A DNA stretch of 7,992 nucleotides from the NCBI GenBank assembly GCA_012516295.1, contig JAAYWU010000331.1, positions 1-7,992 of the forward strand, in the 5' to 3' direction. The stretch's first letter is position 1. Every line of letters starts with the position of its first letter. The notes beneath the pieces were generated by a model. It did no database searches. It was given only the letters and a program-made list of their open reading frames with translations, and was not told the origin of the DNA. Source of the DNA: Clostridiales bacterium (GTDB taxonomy: Bacteria; Bacillota; Clostridia; Oscillospirales; Acutalibacteraceae). Position numbers and translations under genes: made by a program. Of this stretch, positions 1-6,841 are shown one piece after another.

Positions 1-285
1 AACGAAATCACCGCGTATGGTTTAAGCCATCTGGGCGACTATGAAGCAACCGTGTTTTCGGAATACAGCCACAACCGGAAATTCGGCGAGCTGTTTGTAA
101 AGGGAAAGGACTACGGCGAACTTGCGGAAGGCGTCGCGACCACAACCGCCCTTTTAAAACTGGGACAGGAATACAACGTGGAGCTTCCGATTTGCCGCGC
201 GGTTTATTCCGTAATTCATGAGGGAAGAGAACCGAAAACCGTTCTTTCCGATCTCTTTCTTCGCAGCCTGAAAATGGAGTTTTGA
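1..285 (+). CDS. gpsA: GpsA-like NAD(P)H-dependent glycerol-3-phosphate dehydrogenase, C-terminal part (5' end outside window)
   Basis: Only the last 94 residues are present, read in frame from base 1 to the TGA at 283-285. The family reduces dihydroxyacetone phosphate to sn-glycerol-3-phosphate in the cytosol, the entry point to membrane phospholipids. The visible piece matches the C-terminal domain. Its segment GDYEATVFSEYSHNRKFGE lines up without gaps with the GDLxxTC..SRNRRFGE substrate-site motif of GpsA. It is followed by LAEGVATTTALLKL and ELPICRAVYSVIHEG, matching the usual AEGVxT and P(I/L)xxAVYxxL blocks, and it ends in the usual position. One oddity is that the conserved Arg of SRN, which binds the substrate phosphate in characterised members, is His here (residue 24 of the fragment, bases 70-72), and the motif Cys is Val. 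It may therefore be a divergent paralogue rather than the main GpsA. No hairpin terminator follows the stop, so readthrough into the next gene is possible. Confidence 0.78.
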   Translation, partial: NEITAYGLSHLGDYEATVFSEYSHNRKFGELFVKGKDYGELAEGVATTTALLKLGQEYNVELPICRAVYSVIHEGREPKTVLSDLFLRSLKMEF

Positions 286-292
286 TATAGTC

Positions 293-318
293 CAAACAAT
301 TAGTTTGACAAATCAAAC
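293..318. promoter_or_regulatory. possible operator: alternating CAAAC / GTTTG half-sites over the -35 box
   Basis: Three half-sites occur at a 10-base period with alternating orientation: CAAAC (293-297), GTTTGA (303-308) and TCAAAC (313-318). The last two make a perfect 6+4+6 palindrome that contains the -35 hexamer. A further GTTTGA lies at 341-346, near the predicted start point. Spacing of one helical turn and overlap with the promoter fit a dimeric repressor, but no known operator consensus was recognised and chance is possible in such short AT-rich repeats. Confidence 0.35.
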
Positions 319-333
319 ATATAAATTTACAAT
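305..333 (+). promoter_or_regulatory. sigma-A promoter of the mrp-like gene
   Basis: A perfect -35 TTGACA (305-310) and a good -10 TACAAT (328-333) are separated by exactly 17 bases. The start point should fall near 340, leaving a leader of about 50 bases before the ATG at 393. The -35 lies inside a 16-base palindrome, GTTTGACAAATCAAAC (303-318), so the promoter may be under repressor control. The promoter is seen directly; regulation is inferred. Confidence 0.8.
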
Positions 334-354
334 AGGAAGAGTTTGATTAAGAAG

Positions 355-373
355 TGCTGCGGAAACCGCAGTA
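355..373 (+). other. small hairpin in the mrp leader
   Basis: CTGCGG (357-362) and CCGCAG (366-371) pair perfectly across an AAA loop, extendable by a G-U and a U-A pair to eight base pairs. It lies between the predicted transcription start and the ribosome binding site (AAGGA, 380-384). No U-tract follows, so it is not a terminator. It might stabilise the 5' end of the message; its role is unknown. Confidence 0.4.
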
Positions 374-392
374 ATGGAAAAGGACTGATTCG

Positions 393-1226
393 ATGAGCGA
401 AGAAAATTGCACGCATAACTGTGATTCCTGCGGCGAAAATTGCCCTTCCCGCAAGGCGAACCCCGCTGATTTTATTGAGAAACCGAATCCGATGAGTAAA
501 ATTCAGAAAGTAATCGGCGTAGTAAGCGGGAAAGGCGGCGTCGGGAAAAGTATGGTAACCTCCATGCTTGCGGTTTTGCTGAACCGCCGCGGAAAACATA
601 CGGCCATTCTTGACGCGGATGTTACCGGACCTTCCATTCCGAAGGCTTTCGGGTTGAAGCAAAAGGCGATGGGGAGTGAATTCGGCCTGCTGCCGGTAAA
701 GACCAATACGGGAATCGACGTGATGTCCGTAAACCTGCTTCTGGAGGATGAAACGGCACCGGTTGTCTGGCGCGGCCCGGTGATTGCCAATACCGTCAAG
801 CAGTTCTGGACGGACGTAATCTGGACGGATGTGGATTATCTGTTTGTTGATATGCCCCCGGGAACCGGGGACGTTCCGCTTACCGTGTTCCAGTCCATCC
901 CGCTGGACGGCATTGTCATTGTCACTTCTCCGCAGGAGCTGGTTTCCATGATTGTTGCCAAAGCGGTGAATATGGCGAAAATGATGAACGTGCCGATTAT
1001 TGGCATCGTTGAAAACATGAGCTATGTGAAGTGCCCGGATTGCGGAAAAGCCATCCCGGTTTTCGGCGAAAGCCATGTTGAAGAGATCGCGGCAAAATTC
1101 GGGCTGAAAGTGCTTTGCAAATGCCCGATTGACCCGGAACTGGCAAAGAACTGCGATGTGGGTCTTGCCGAGCTTGCCAACGCTCCCTGGCTGGAAGCGG
1201 CTGCGGACGCAGTAGAAAAACAATAA
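393..1226 (+). CDS. mrp: Mrp/NBP35/ApbC-family iron-sulfur cluster carrier ATPase
   Basis: A 277-residue cytosolic P-loop ATPase. The family binds a labile [4Fe-4S] cluster at a dimer interface and hands it to apo-proteins. Visible motifs are the deviant Walker A GKGGVGKS (residues 46-53) with the SIMIBI signature Lys, the family block DADVTGPSIP (74-83), Walker B leading into VDMPPGTGD (152-160), ENMSY (207-211), and the cluster-binding pair C214-P-D-C217. An N-terminal extension carries four closely spaced cysteines, C6, C10, C13 and C17 (CX3CX2CX3C), a likely second metal or cluster site analogous in place to the N-terminal ferredoxin-like motif of eukaryotic NBP35 but with different spacing. 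The DUF59/MIP18 domain found at the N-terminus of many bacterial Mrp proteins is absent. The start is set by AAGGA (380-384) eight bases before the ATG. It has its own promoter and terminator, so it appears to be monocistronic. The family assignment is firm; the client proteins are unknown. Confidence 0.93.
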   Translation: MSEENCTHNCDSCGENCPSRKANPADFIEKPNPMSKIQKVIGVVSGKGGVGKSMVTSMLAVLLNRRGKHTAILDADVTGPSIPKAFGLKQKAMGSEFGLLPVKTNTGIDVMSVNLLLEDETAPVVWRGPVIANTVKQFWTDVIWTDVDYLFVDMPPGTGDVPLTVFQSIPLDGIVIVTSPQELVSMIVAKAVNMAKMMNVPIIGIVENMSYVKCPDCGKAIPVFGESHVEEIAAKFGLKVLCKCPIDPELAKNCDVGLAELANAPWLEAAADAVEKQ

Positions 1227-1240
1227 GAATTGCTGAAATA

Positions 1241-1276
1241 AAGGGCTGTCCGATTGCCATGATCGGGCAGCCTTTT
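1241..1276 (+). terminator. rho-independent terminator after mrp
   Basis: GGCTGTCCGAT (1244-1254) pairs with ATCGGGCAGCC (1262-1272) across a 7-base loop with one G-U pair. A-U and G-U extension on both flanks gives about 14 base pairs, followed by TTTTGGTTTT. It starts 14 bases after the mrp stop. An ATG at 1259, in frame with the downstream ABC gene, lies inside this loop and should not be used as that gene's start. Confidence 0.88.
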
Positions 1277-1375
1277 GGTTTTGGCTTTTACCGCATCTGG
1301 GAATCGGAAAGCCCGTTCATAAACCGCCAGGAATTGGAAAAGATAGGGACAGCGATTTTTGAAAGGAACCACGAT
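1277..1375 (+). other. gap upstream of the ABC operon without a clear promoter
   Basis: After the mrp terminator there are about 100 bases before the ABC gene. I find the ribosome binding site AAAGGAA (1362-1368) but no pair of -35/-10 hexamers with acceptable spacing and no evident operator palindrome. Expression may come from a weak or non-sigma-A promoter, or from readthrough of the mrp terminator. Confidence 0.4.
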
Positions 1376-3601
1376 ATGGCAAAGCTCACAAACTATTTAA
1401 AGCCCTATACGTCCGCCATGCTGCTGTCCATCCTTTTTCTTTCCGTACAGGCGGTCAGCGACCTGAACCTGCCGAATTACATGTCGAAAATTGTAAACGT
1501 CGGGATACAGCAGGGTGGCATTGAACAATCCGCGCCCGAGGCAGTCAGCGCCAAAGGCTTTTCTTTTATGCAGATTTTTATGACGGATACGCAAAAGAAA
1601 GCCATGGAGGACGGTTATAAACTTGTTTCGACAAAGGGTCCCGCTGCGGGAAAAGAAGAATACATGCAAAAATACCCTCTTCTGAAAACGGAAGATATTT
1701 ATGTCCGCAGCAATTTTGACCCGCAGCTGGACCGGATATTTGGGGAGTCGGTCTGGACTTTTATCAATACGGTGAAAACTGTGGCGGGGCAGTCCGGCAA
1801 AGCCCCTTCCTTATCGGGAAATACCGACGTTACAAAGATGGATATGTCCGGAATCTATGCGCTCCGGCCGGTGTTTGCCCATTTGCCCGCGGGTACGATT
1901 GAAAACGCGCGCGCACAGGCGCTGAAAAATCCGGAAGCGACCCTCCTGCAAAGCGGAGCCGCATTCAGCCGGAGCTTTTACCGGGAACTGGGAGTGAATA
2001 CCGAAGCAACGCAAACAGACTATATCCTGCGCACAGGGGCGGTGATGCTGCTGATTGCGCTTGCGGGCGGAGCCGCCACCGTTCTGGTCGGCTATTTTTC
2101 CGCGAAAATCAGCGCCGGTGTCGCGCGGGACCTTCGCCGCGGCATCTTCCAAAAAGTGGAGAGCTTTTCAAACGGAGAATTCGACAAATTTTCTACGGCA
2201 TCCCTGATTACACGCACGACGAACGATGTTATGCAGGTGCAGATGCTTTTGATGATGGGCTTGCGAATTTTTTGCTATGCGCCGATTTTGGGAATAGGCG
2301 GCACCTTTATGGCGCTTCGGAAATCGGCGTCCATGAGCTGGATCATCGCTTTGGCCTGTGTGATTCTGGTCGGCATGATTTGCGTGGTCTATTCTGTCGC
2401 CATGCCGAAATTCCGGGTTATGCAGCAATTCGTCGACCGTTTGAATTTAATCGCGCGTGAAAACCTGAACGGTTTAATGGTTATCCGCGCGTTTGGCACA
2501 CAGGAATTCGAAAGCGAGCGCTTTGACATCGCGAACCGTAACCTTACAAATAATTCGCTGTTTGTCAACCGCGTAATGGCCTTTTTGATGCCGGCAATGA
2601 TGCTCCTGATGAATATGGTCACCCTGCTGATCGTATGGATTGGCGCACAGCAGGTTGCGGACTCTGCTATGCAGGTGGGCGACATGATGGCGTTTATACA
2701 GTACGCGATGCAGATCATTATGAGCTTCTTAATGATTTCCGTTCTGTTTATTATGGTGCCGCGCGCGGCGGTTTCCGTACGGCGTATCGAGGAGGTCCTG
2801 CGTGTGGAGCTGTCCATCCGGGACCCGCTGCAGGCAGAAGACTTTCATGAGGATAAAATCGGGACGGTGGAATTCCGAAATGTATCCTTCCGCTACGAAG
2901 GGGCGGGGGAGAATGCGCTGGAGGGAATCAGCTTTACCGCTTTGCCGGGGCGTACAACGGCGTTTATCGGTTCGACCGGTTCGGGGAAAACGACGCTCAT
3001 CAATTTGATACCGCGCGTCTATGACGCGACCTCGGGGGAAGTGCTGGTAAACGGGGTCAATGTGAAAAATGTCAGGCAGCGTGCCCTGCGGGCTCAAATC
3101 GGTTATGTTCCTCAGAAGGGGTACCTGCTTTCCGGTACGGTTGCCTCCAATCTGCGCTGCGGCGACCGGAATGCGGACGAAGATAGGCTGAAAACAGCCG
3201 CCGAGGTGGCGCAGGCAATCGGCTTTATTAACGAAAACCCGGAAGGTTTTGACTCGGAAATCGCACAGGCCGGCTCCAATGTGTCCGGCGGGCAGAAACA
3301 GCGCCTTTCCATTGCCCGCGCGCTGGTGAAAAAACCGCCGATTTATATTTTTGATGACAGCTTTTCCGCGCTGGACTTTAAAACGGATGCGGCGCTCCGG
3401 CGTGCGCTGAAAAATTACACCGGCGGCAGCACGGTCCTGATTGTGGCGCAGCGCGTGGGTACCATAATAGACGCGGACCAGATTATCGTGCTGGAGGACG
3501 GAAAAATTGTGGGCAGGGGAACCCATGAGGAATTGCTGAGCACGTGCCGGACGTATTATGAAATTGCTTCGTCCCAGTTTTCAAAGGAGGAACTCGCATG
3601 A
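1376..3601 (+). CDS. heterodimeric ABC exporter, subunit with degenerate Walker B/H-loop and large ectodomain
   Basis: A 741-residue half-transporter fusing a type IV exporter membrane domain to an ATPase domain. TM1 is about residues 13-34. A polar segment of about 175 residues (38-215) follows before TM2 near 217-243, and the remaining helices run to about 480; the ATPase domain begins near VEFRNVSF (498). Walker A is GSTGSGKTT (532-540) and the signature VSGGQKQR (636-643) is intact. The catalytic Glu after Walker B is Asp (IYIFDD, D660-D661) and the H-loop His is Gln (VAQR, Q692). These are the hallmarks of the degenerate-site subunit of heterodimeric exporters of the BmrCD/LmrCD/TM287-288 type, which export drugs, lipids or peptides. 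The start at 1376 is chosen for AAAGGAA seven bases upstream; the longer in-frame start at 1259 lies in a terminator. It overlaps the partner gene by ATGA, so translation is coupled. The substrate cannot be read from the sequence. Confidence 0.93.
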   Translation: MAKLTNYLKPYTSAMLLSILFLSVQAVSDLNLPNYMSKIVNVGIQQGGIEQSAPEAVSAKGFSFMQIFMTDTQKKAMEDGYKLVSTKGPAAGKEEYMQKYPLLKTEDIYVRSNFDPQLDRIFGESVWTFINTVKTVAGQSGKAPSLSGNTDVTKMDMSGIYALRPVFAHLPAGTIENARAQALKNPEATLLQSGAAFSRSFYRELGVNTEATQTDYILRTGAVMLLIALAGGAATVLVGYFSAKISAGVARDLRRGIFQKVESFSNGEFDKFSTASLITRTTNDVMQVQMLLMMGLRIFCYAPILGIGGTFMALRKSASMSWIIALACVILVGMICVVYSVAMPKFRVMQQFVDRLNLIARENLNGLMVIRAFGTQEFESERFDIANRNLTNNSLFVNRVMAFLMPAMMLLMNMVTLLIVWIGAQQVADSAMQVGDMMAFIQYAMQIIMSFLMISVLFIMVPRAAVSVRRIEEVLRVELSIRDPLQAEDFHEDKIGTVEFRNVSFRYEGAGENALEGISFTALPGRTTAFIGSTGSGKTTLINLIPRVYDATSGEVLVNGVNVKNVRQRALRAQIGYVPQKGYLLSGTVASNLRCGDRNADEDRLKTAAEVAQAIGFINENPEGFDSEIAQAGSNVSGGQKQRLSIARALVKKPPIYIFDDSFSALDFKTDAALRRALKNYTGGSTVLIVAQRVGTIIDADQIIVLEDGKIVGRGTHEELLSTCRTYYEIASSQFSKEELA

Positions 3602-5466
3602 GCAAGCCCGCTGCAAAGCCAATGCGCGGCCGCGGCCCGGGAGCCATGAAGCCCGAAGGGGGAAAGACCGGGCATTCGAAAGCTGCCTTTCAAAAGCTGC
3701 TTCGTTACCTGGGAAAATACCGCTTTTCGCTGCTGATCGTTGTTCTCCTTGCGGCTGCATCCACCGTCTTTTCCATCCTTGGTCCGAAAATACTCGGCAA
3801 GGCTACAAACGCAATCTTTACAGGCGTTATGAATCAGATTACCGGAGCGGGCACGGGGATTGATTTTCCATACGTTCGGAGAATTTTATTCTGGCTGATC
3901 GGCCTTTACGTTGTCAGCGCCCTTTTTTCCGTTATCCAGGGCTATGTCATGTCCGGCGTTTCCATGAAAATCACGTATCATATGCGCCGCGAAATTGCCG
4001 CAAAAGTGCACAGGCTTCCTTTGAGCTATTTTGACACCACCAGCAACGGCGAGGTACTGTCCCTGATTACCAATGATGTGGACGTAATCAGTCAGAGTCT
4101 GAATCAGAGCGTAACACAGATTGTGACCTCGGTCACGACGATCATCGGTATTTTTGCGATGATGCTTTCCATCAGCTGGCAGATGACGCTGGTAGCATTA
4201 TGCGTTGTTCCCCTGTCCACGCTGTTTGCGATTCGGATTGTGGGAAGATCGCAGAAGTACTTCCTTGCCCAGCAGACGTATCTTGGCCATGTGAACGGGC
4301 ATATCGAAGAGATGTATGCGAGCCATATCGTTATAAAAGCGTTTAACAATGAGGAAGAATCTGTAAAAACCTTTGACGGTTATAACGGTGCGCTGTATTC
4401 CTCCGCATGGAAAAGCCAGTTCCTGTCCGGTTTGATGATGCCGGTAATGAGCTTTGTCGGCAATCTCGGCTATGTGGCGGTTTGCATTCTGGGCGGATAC
4501 TTAGCGGTAAACGGCCGGGTTACGGTTGGGGATATTCAGGCTTTTACGCAGTATGTGCGTCAGTTTAACCAGCCGGTTACGCAGGTCGCCAATATTTCCA
4601 ATGTTCTTCAGCAGACTGCGGCTGCGGCGGAACGCATTTTCGCGTTTTTAAATCAGGAGGAAGAAGCCGCCGAAAGCGCATCTCCGGTCAGCCCGGAGCC
4701 GAGAGCACGGCAGGGGAGGGGCGTTCCGATTCGGGGAGCGGTGGAATTCCGGCACGTTCGGTTCGGTTATCATCCGGACAAAATCATTATCAAGGATTTT
4801 TCGGCGAAAGTGGAACCGGGGCAGAAGATCGCCATTGTGGGCCCTACCGGCGCCGGAAAAACGACAATGGTCAAGCTGTTGATGCGTTTCTACGATGTCA
4901 CCGGCGGGGCGATCTTGGTGGACGGCCATGACATCCGGGAGTTTACGCGCGACGGGCTTCGTTCGCTGTTTGGAATGGTTTTGCAGGATACCTGGCTTTA
5001 TAATGCGAGTATTTTTGACAATATCCGCTACGGATGGCTTAACGCGACAAGGGGAGAGGTGCTTGCCGCAGCAAAAGCGGCGCAGGCGGATCATTTTGTC
5101 CGGACGCTTCCGGACGGGTATGCTATGATTTTAAACGAAGAAATCAGTAACGTGTCGCAGGGACAGAAACAGCTCTTGACAATTGCCCGCGTGATACTGG
5201 CAAACCCCCAGATTCTGATTCTGGACGAAGCGACCAGCAGCGTGGACACCCGCACGGAAATCCTGATTCAAAAGGCCATGGATAACCTGATGCGGGGCCG
5301 CACCAGCTTTGTCATTGCCCACCGCCTTTCCACAATCCGTAATGCGGATTTGATTCTCGTCATGCAAGACGGCGATATTGTGGAACAGGGAAAACATGAA
5401 GAACTGATGCGGAAAAACGGTTTCTACGCCAGGCTGTACAACAGCCAGTTTGACACGGAACGGTAA
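3598..5466 (+). CDS. heterodimeric ABC exporter, partner subunit with canonical catalytic site
   Basis: A 622-residue half-transporter. A basic Gly/Pro-rich cytoplasmic N-terminus (about residues 1-30, with RGRGPG) precedes TM1 (about 44-64); six helices run to about residue 340, then a charged Pro-rich linker (about 355-381) leads to the ATPase domain (VEFRHVRFGY from 382). Walker A is GPTGAGKTT (415-423), Walker B ILILDE with catalytic E544, and the H-loop His is H575. Its signature motif is altered to VSQGQ (S520-Q521-G522-Q523) instead of LSGGQ. In the head-to-tail dimer this SQGQ faces the Walker A/B and Gln H-loop of the upstream subunit, making one inactive-type site, while this subunit's Walker residues face the intact SGGQ of the partner, making the active site. 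It has no large TM1-TM2 insertion. A Shine-Dalgarno AAAGGAGG (about 3583-3590) lies inside the end of the upstream gene. No MarR- or TetR-type regulator is adjacent in the window. Confidence 0.94.
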   Translation: MSKPAAKPMRGRGPGAMKPEGGKTGHSKAAFQKLLRYLGKYRFSLLIVVLLAAASTVFSILGPKILGKATNAIFTGVMNQITGAGTGIDFPYVRRILFWLIGLYVVSALFSVIQGYVMSGVSMKITYHMRREIAAKVHRLPLSYFDTTSNGEVLSLITNDVDVISQSLNQSVTQIVTSVTTIIGIFAMMLSISWQMTLVALCVVPLSTLFAIRIVGRSQKYFLAQQTYLGHVNGHIEEMYASHIVIKAFNNEEESVKTFDGYNGALYSSAWKSQFLSGLMMPVMSFVGNLGYVAVCILGGYLAVNGRVTVGDIQAFTQYVRQFNQPVTQVANISNVLQQTAAAAERIFAFLNQEEEAAESASPVSPEPRARQGRGVPIRGAVEFRHVRFGYHPDKIIIKDFSAKVEPGQKIAIVGPTGAGKTTMVKLLMRFYDVTGGAILVDGHDIREFTRDGLRSLFGMVLQDTWLYNASIFDNIRYGWLNATRGEVLAAAKAAQADHFVRTLPDGYAMILNEEISNVSQGQKQLLTIARVILANPQILILDEATSSVDTRTEILIQKAMDNLMRGRTSFVIAHRLSTIRNADLILVMQDGDIVEQGKHEELMRKNGFYARLYNSQFDTER

Positions 5467-5529
5467 AGGAAAATCCGCAGCATCCAAAAGCGCGGATCAC
5501 GGGCTTCTAATATGGCGGGAAAATGAAAA

Positions 5530-5557
5530 GGGAGCGCTTCGAAACCGAAACGCTCCC
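5530..5557. terminator. shared bidirectional terminator between the ABC operon and pit
   Basis: GGGAGCGCTTCG (5530-5541) pairs with CGAAACGCTCCC (5546-5557) across an AAAC loop, with a single C-A mismatch. Read on the - strand it is followed by CTTTTCATTTT, a good tail for pit, which ends 10 bases away at 5568. Read on the + strand the tail is GTATATTATTTTAT, weaker but AT-rich, so it probably also stops the ABC operon. Confidence 0.8.
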
Positions 5558-5567
5558 GTATATTATT

Positions 5568-6557
5568 TTATAATAACCGGAAAAGGAAGGTAAACGCTGC
5601 GCCGAGCAGTATGGTTGCGGGGATTGTGATAAACCAGGTGATGACGATATCCTTAGCCGTTGCCCATCTTACAGCGGAAAGGCGCTTAGAGGAACCCACG
5701 CCCATGATGGAGGAAGAAATCACATGGGTTGTGCTCACAGGCGCGCCTAACGCGGTCATGACCTGAATGACAGCCGCCGCCGAAGTTTCGGCTGCAAAAC
5801 CTTCCACGGGTTGAAGCTTAATCATATTCATGCCCACGGTTTTAATAATCCGCCAACCGCCAAGCGATGTCCCAAGGGCCATGGATAGGGCGCAGACCAG
5901 TTTTACCGGAAGCGGAATGCCGTCGCTTGCTTTAATAAAGCCGCCGCTGACTAACGCCATCGTAATAATGCCCATCGTTTTCTGCGCGTCATTGCTTCCG
6001 TGTGAAAAGGCCATCAATGCCGCAGAGCCGATCTGCAGCTTTGAAAACCATTTATTCACAAAACGCTGAGATGAATTCTTTAATAGAAAATACAGCAATT
6101 TCATGACAAAAAATCCGATTATAAAGCCGATGAAGGGGGAAGTGAAGAGCGGGATAATCACTTTGTCCAAAATATTCTTCCAATTCACAACCCGAAGGTC
6201 GCCGGTCACCACGATGGTCGAACCGATCAGACTGCCAATCAGCGCGTGGGAGGAGCTGCTCGGCAGGGCAATATACCAAGTAATCAGATTCCAGACGATT
6301 GCGCCGCACAGGGTGGAAGCAATGACGAACTGCTCCAACTGCACGTTTACAATACCGGACGCAATGGTATTTGCAACGTTTACGCTGATCAGCGCGCCAA
6401 CAAAATTGAGCGAAGCCGACATAAGGGTAGCGGCGCGCGGGGTTAAAACACGCGTGGAAACAGATGTCGCAATTGAATTTGCGGTATCGTGAAACCCGTT
6501 GATGAAGTCAAAGACAATCGCGAGAAGAATTACAACAACCAGTATGACACTTACCAT
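5568..6557 (-). CDS. pit: PiT-family inorganic phosphate transporter
   Basis: A 329-residue integral membrane protein of the PiT family, ion-coupled low-affinity phosphate uptake carriers. The two inverted-repeat signatures are visible: FDFINGFHDTANSIATSV near the N-terminus (residues 16-33) and AFSHGSNDAQKTMGII (183-198), each with the conserved G-x-x-D-x-x-(N/K) polar core. Hydrophobic segments fill most of the rest, including a Ser-rich PSSSSHALIGSLIG loop and a PVSTTHVISSSIMG loop, as usual in the family. The length matches short bacterial members without the long central cytoplasmic loop of E. coli PitA. The ATG at 6557 is chosen because AAGGGA lies about 10 bases upstream. An in-frame ATG 20 codons further up (6617) coincides with the predicted transcription start and would be leaderless. 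The DUF47/PhoU-like gene that often accompanies pit is not adjacent. Substrate could be phosphate or, in some relatives, sulfate; phosphate is more likely. Confidence 0.93.
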   Translation of the reverse strand: MVSVILVVVILLAIVFDFINGFHDTANSIATSVSTRVLTPRAATLMSASLNFVGALISVNVANTIASGIVNVQLEQFVIASTLCGAIVWNLITWYIALPSSSSHALIGSLIGSTIVVTGDLRVVNWKNILDKVIIPLFTSPFIGFIIGFFVMKLLYFLLKNSSQRFVNKWFSKLQIGSAALMAFSHGSNDAQKTMGIITMALVSGGFIKASDGIPLPVKLVCALSMALGTSLGGWRIIKTVGMNMIKLQPVEGFAAETSAAAVIQVMTALGAPVSTTHVISSSIMGVGSSKRLSAVRWATAKDIVITWFITIPATILLGAAFTFLFRLL

Positions 6558-6623
6558 TTTGAACGATCCCTTCAAAGTCCAGCACAAAATCGGAAACTCG
6601 ACAAATTTAGACACCAAAGAATA

Positions 6624-6652
6624 AGTATATTTTTTTTAATGGCATATGTCAA
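6624..6652 (-). promoter_or_regulatory. sigma-A promoter of pit
   Basis: On the - strand, TTGACA (6652-6647) and TATACT (6629-6624) are separated by 17 bases, a near-consensus promoter with an A-rich spacer. The start point should fall near 6617, giving a leader of about 60 bases to the ATG at 6557. No repeated PhoP-box pattern was found upstream, so Pho regulation is not supported by what is visible. Confidence 0.82.
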
Positions 6653-6663
6653 GGAAGTGAACG

Positions 6664-6679
6664 AATAATTCAAATTATT
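6664..6679. promoter_or_regulatory. AT-rich palindrome upstream of the pit promoter
   Basis: AATAATT (6664-6670) and AATTATT (6673-6679) form a perfect 7+2+7 inverted repeat, ending 11 bases upstream of the pit -35 box. Its position and composition fit an UP element or a regulator site. It lacks the 7-1-7 layout of Fur or PerR boxes. Function is inferred only. Confidence 0.3.
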
Positions 6680-6752
6680 TCGCGAACCCAAAATTATGCA
6701 GTCTTTCCGGATTTTCCTAACTTGCTGTTTGAAATCGCCGGAACAGCGGCAG

Positions 6753-6799
6753 AAAAAATGCATTGCGGGAAAAGCCGCCGGCTGATTCCGCAATGCATT
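6753..6799 (-). terminator. rho-independent terminator of sigK
   Basis: On the - strand, AATGCATTGCGG (6799-6788) pairs perfectly over 12 bases with CCGCAATGCATT (6768-6757), followed directly by a T run (complement of A 6753-6758). The 19-base loop can itself fold (AGCC/GGCT). It lies 43 bases beyond the sigK stop and separates it from the pit promoter. Confidence 0.85.
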
Positions 6800-6841
6800 G
6801 GGGGGAGATATGGCTTATCGAGTGAGTCTTTGCTTTATGTA

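Noticed and set aside
327..1223. 298-residue open frame on the - strand opposite mrp
   Set aside because: Arg/His/Asn-rich translation with no recognisable domain; a shadow of the well-supported mrp frame.
1259..1375. N-terminal extension of the first ABC subunit from the ATG at 1259
   Set aside because: This ATG is in the loop of the mrp terminator, has no ribosome binding site, and would add 39 residues unlike family members; the ATG at 1376 has AAAGGAA at good spacing.
2729..3526. 265-residue open frame on the - strand opposite the ABC ATPase domain
   Set aside because: It mirrors a strongly conserved ABC domain, has no ribosome binding site noted and no recognisable motif; a shadow.
5473..5497. 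ATCCGC/GCGGAT inverted repeat just after the ABC operon
   Set aside because: Only six base pairs with a 13-base loop and no U-tract; the stronger hairpin at 5530-5557 explains termination.
6558..6617. Longer pit start at 6617 adding 20 residues
   Set aside because: It coincides with the predicted transcription start, has no ribosome binding site, and the family's hydrophobic N-terminus starts at the 6557 ATG.
6757..6799. Exact 12-base inverted repeats as possible ends of a small mobile element
   Set aside because: The loop is only 19 bases and a T run follows on the - strand, so it is an ordinary sigK terminator; no transposase or target duplication is present.
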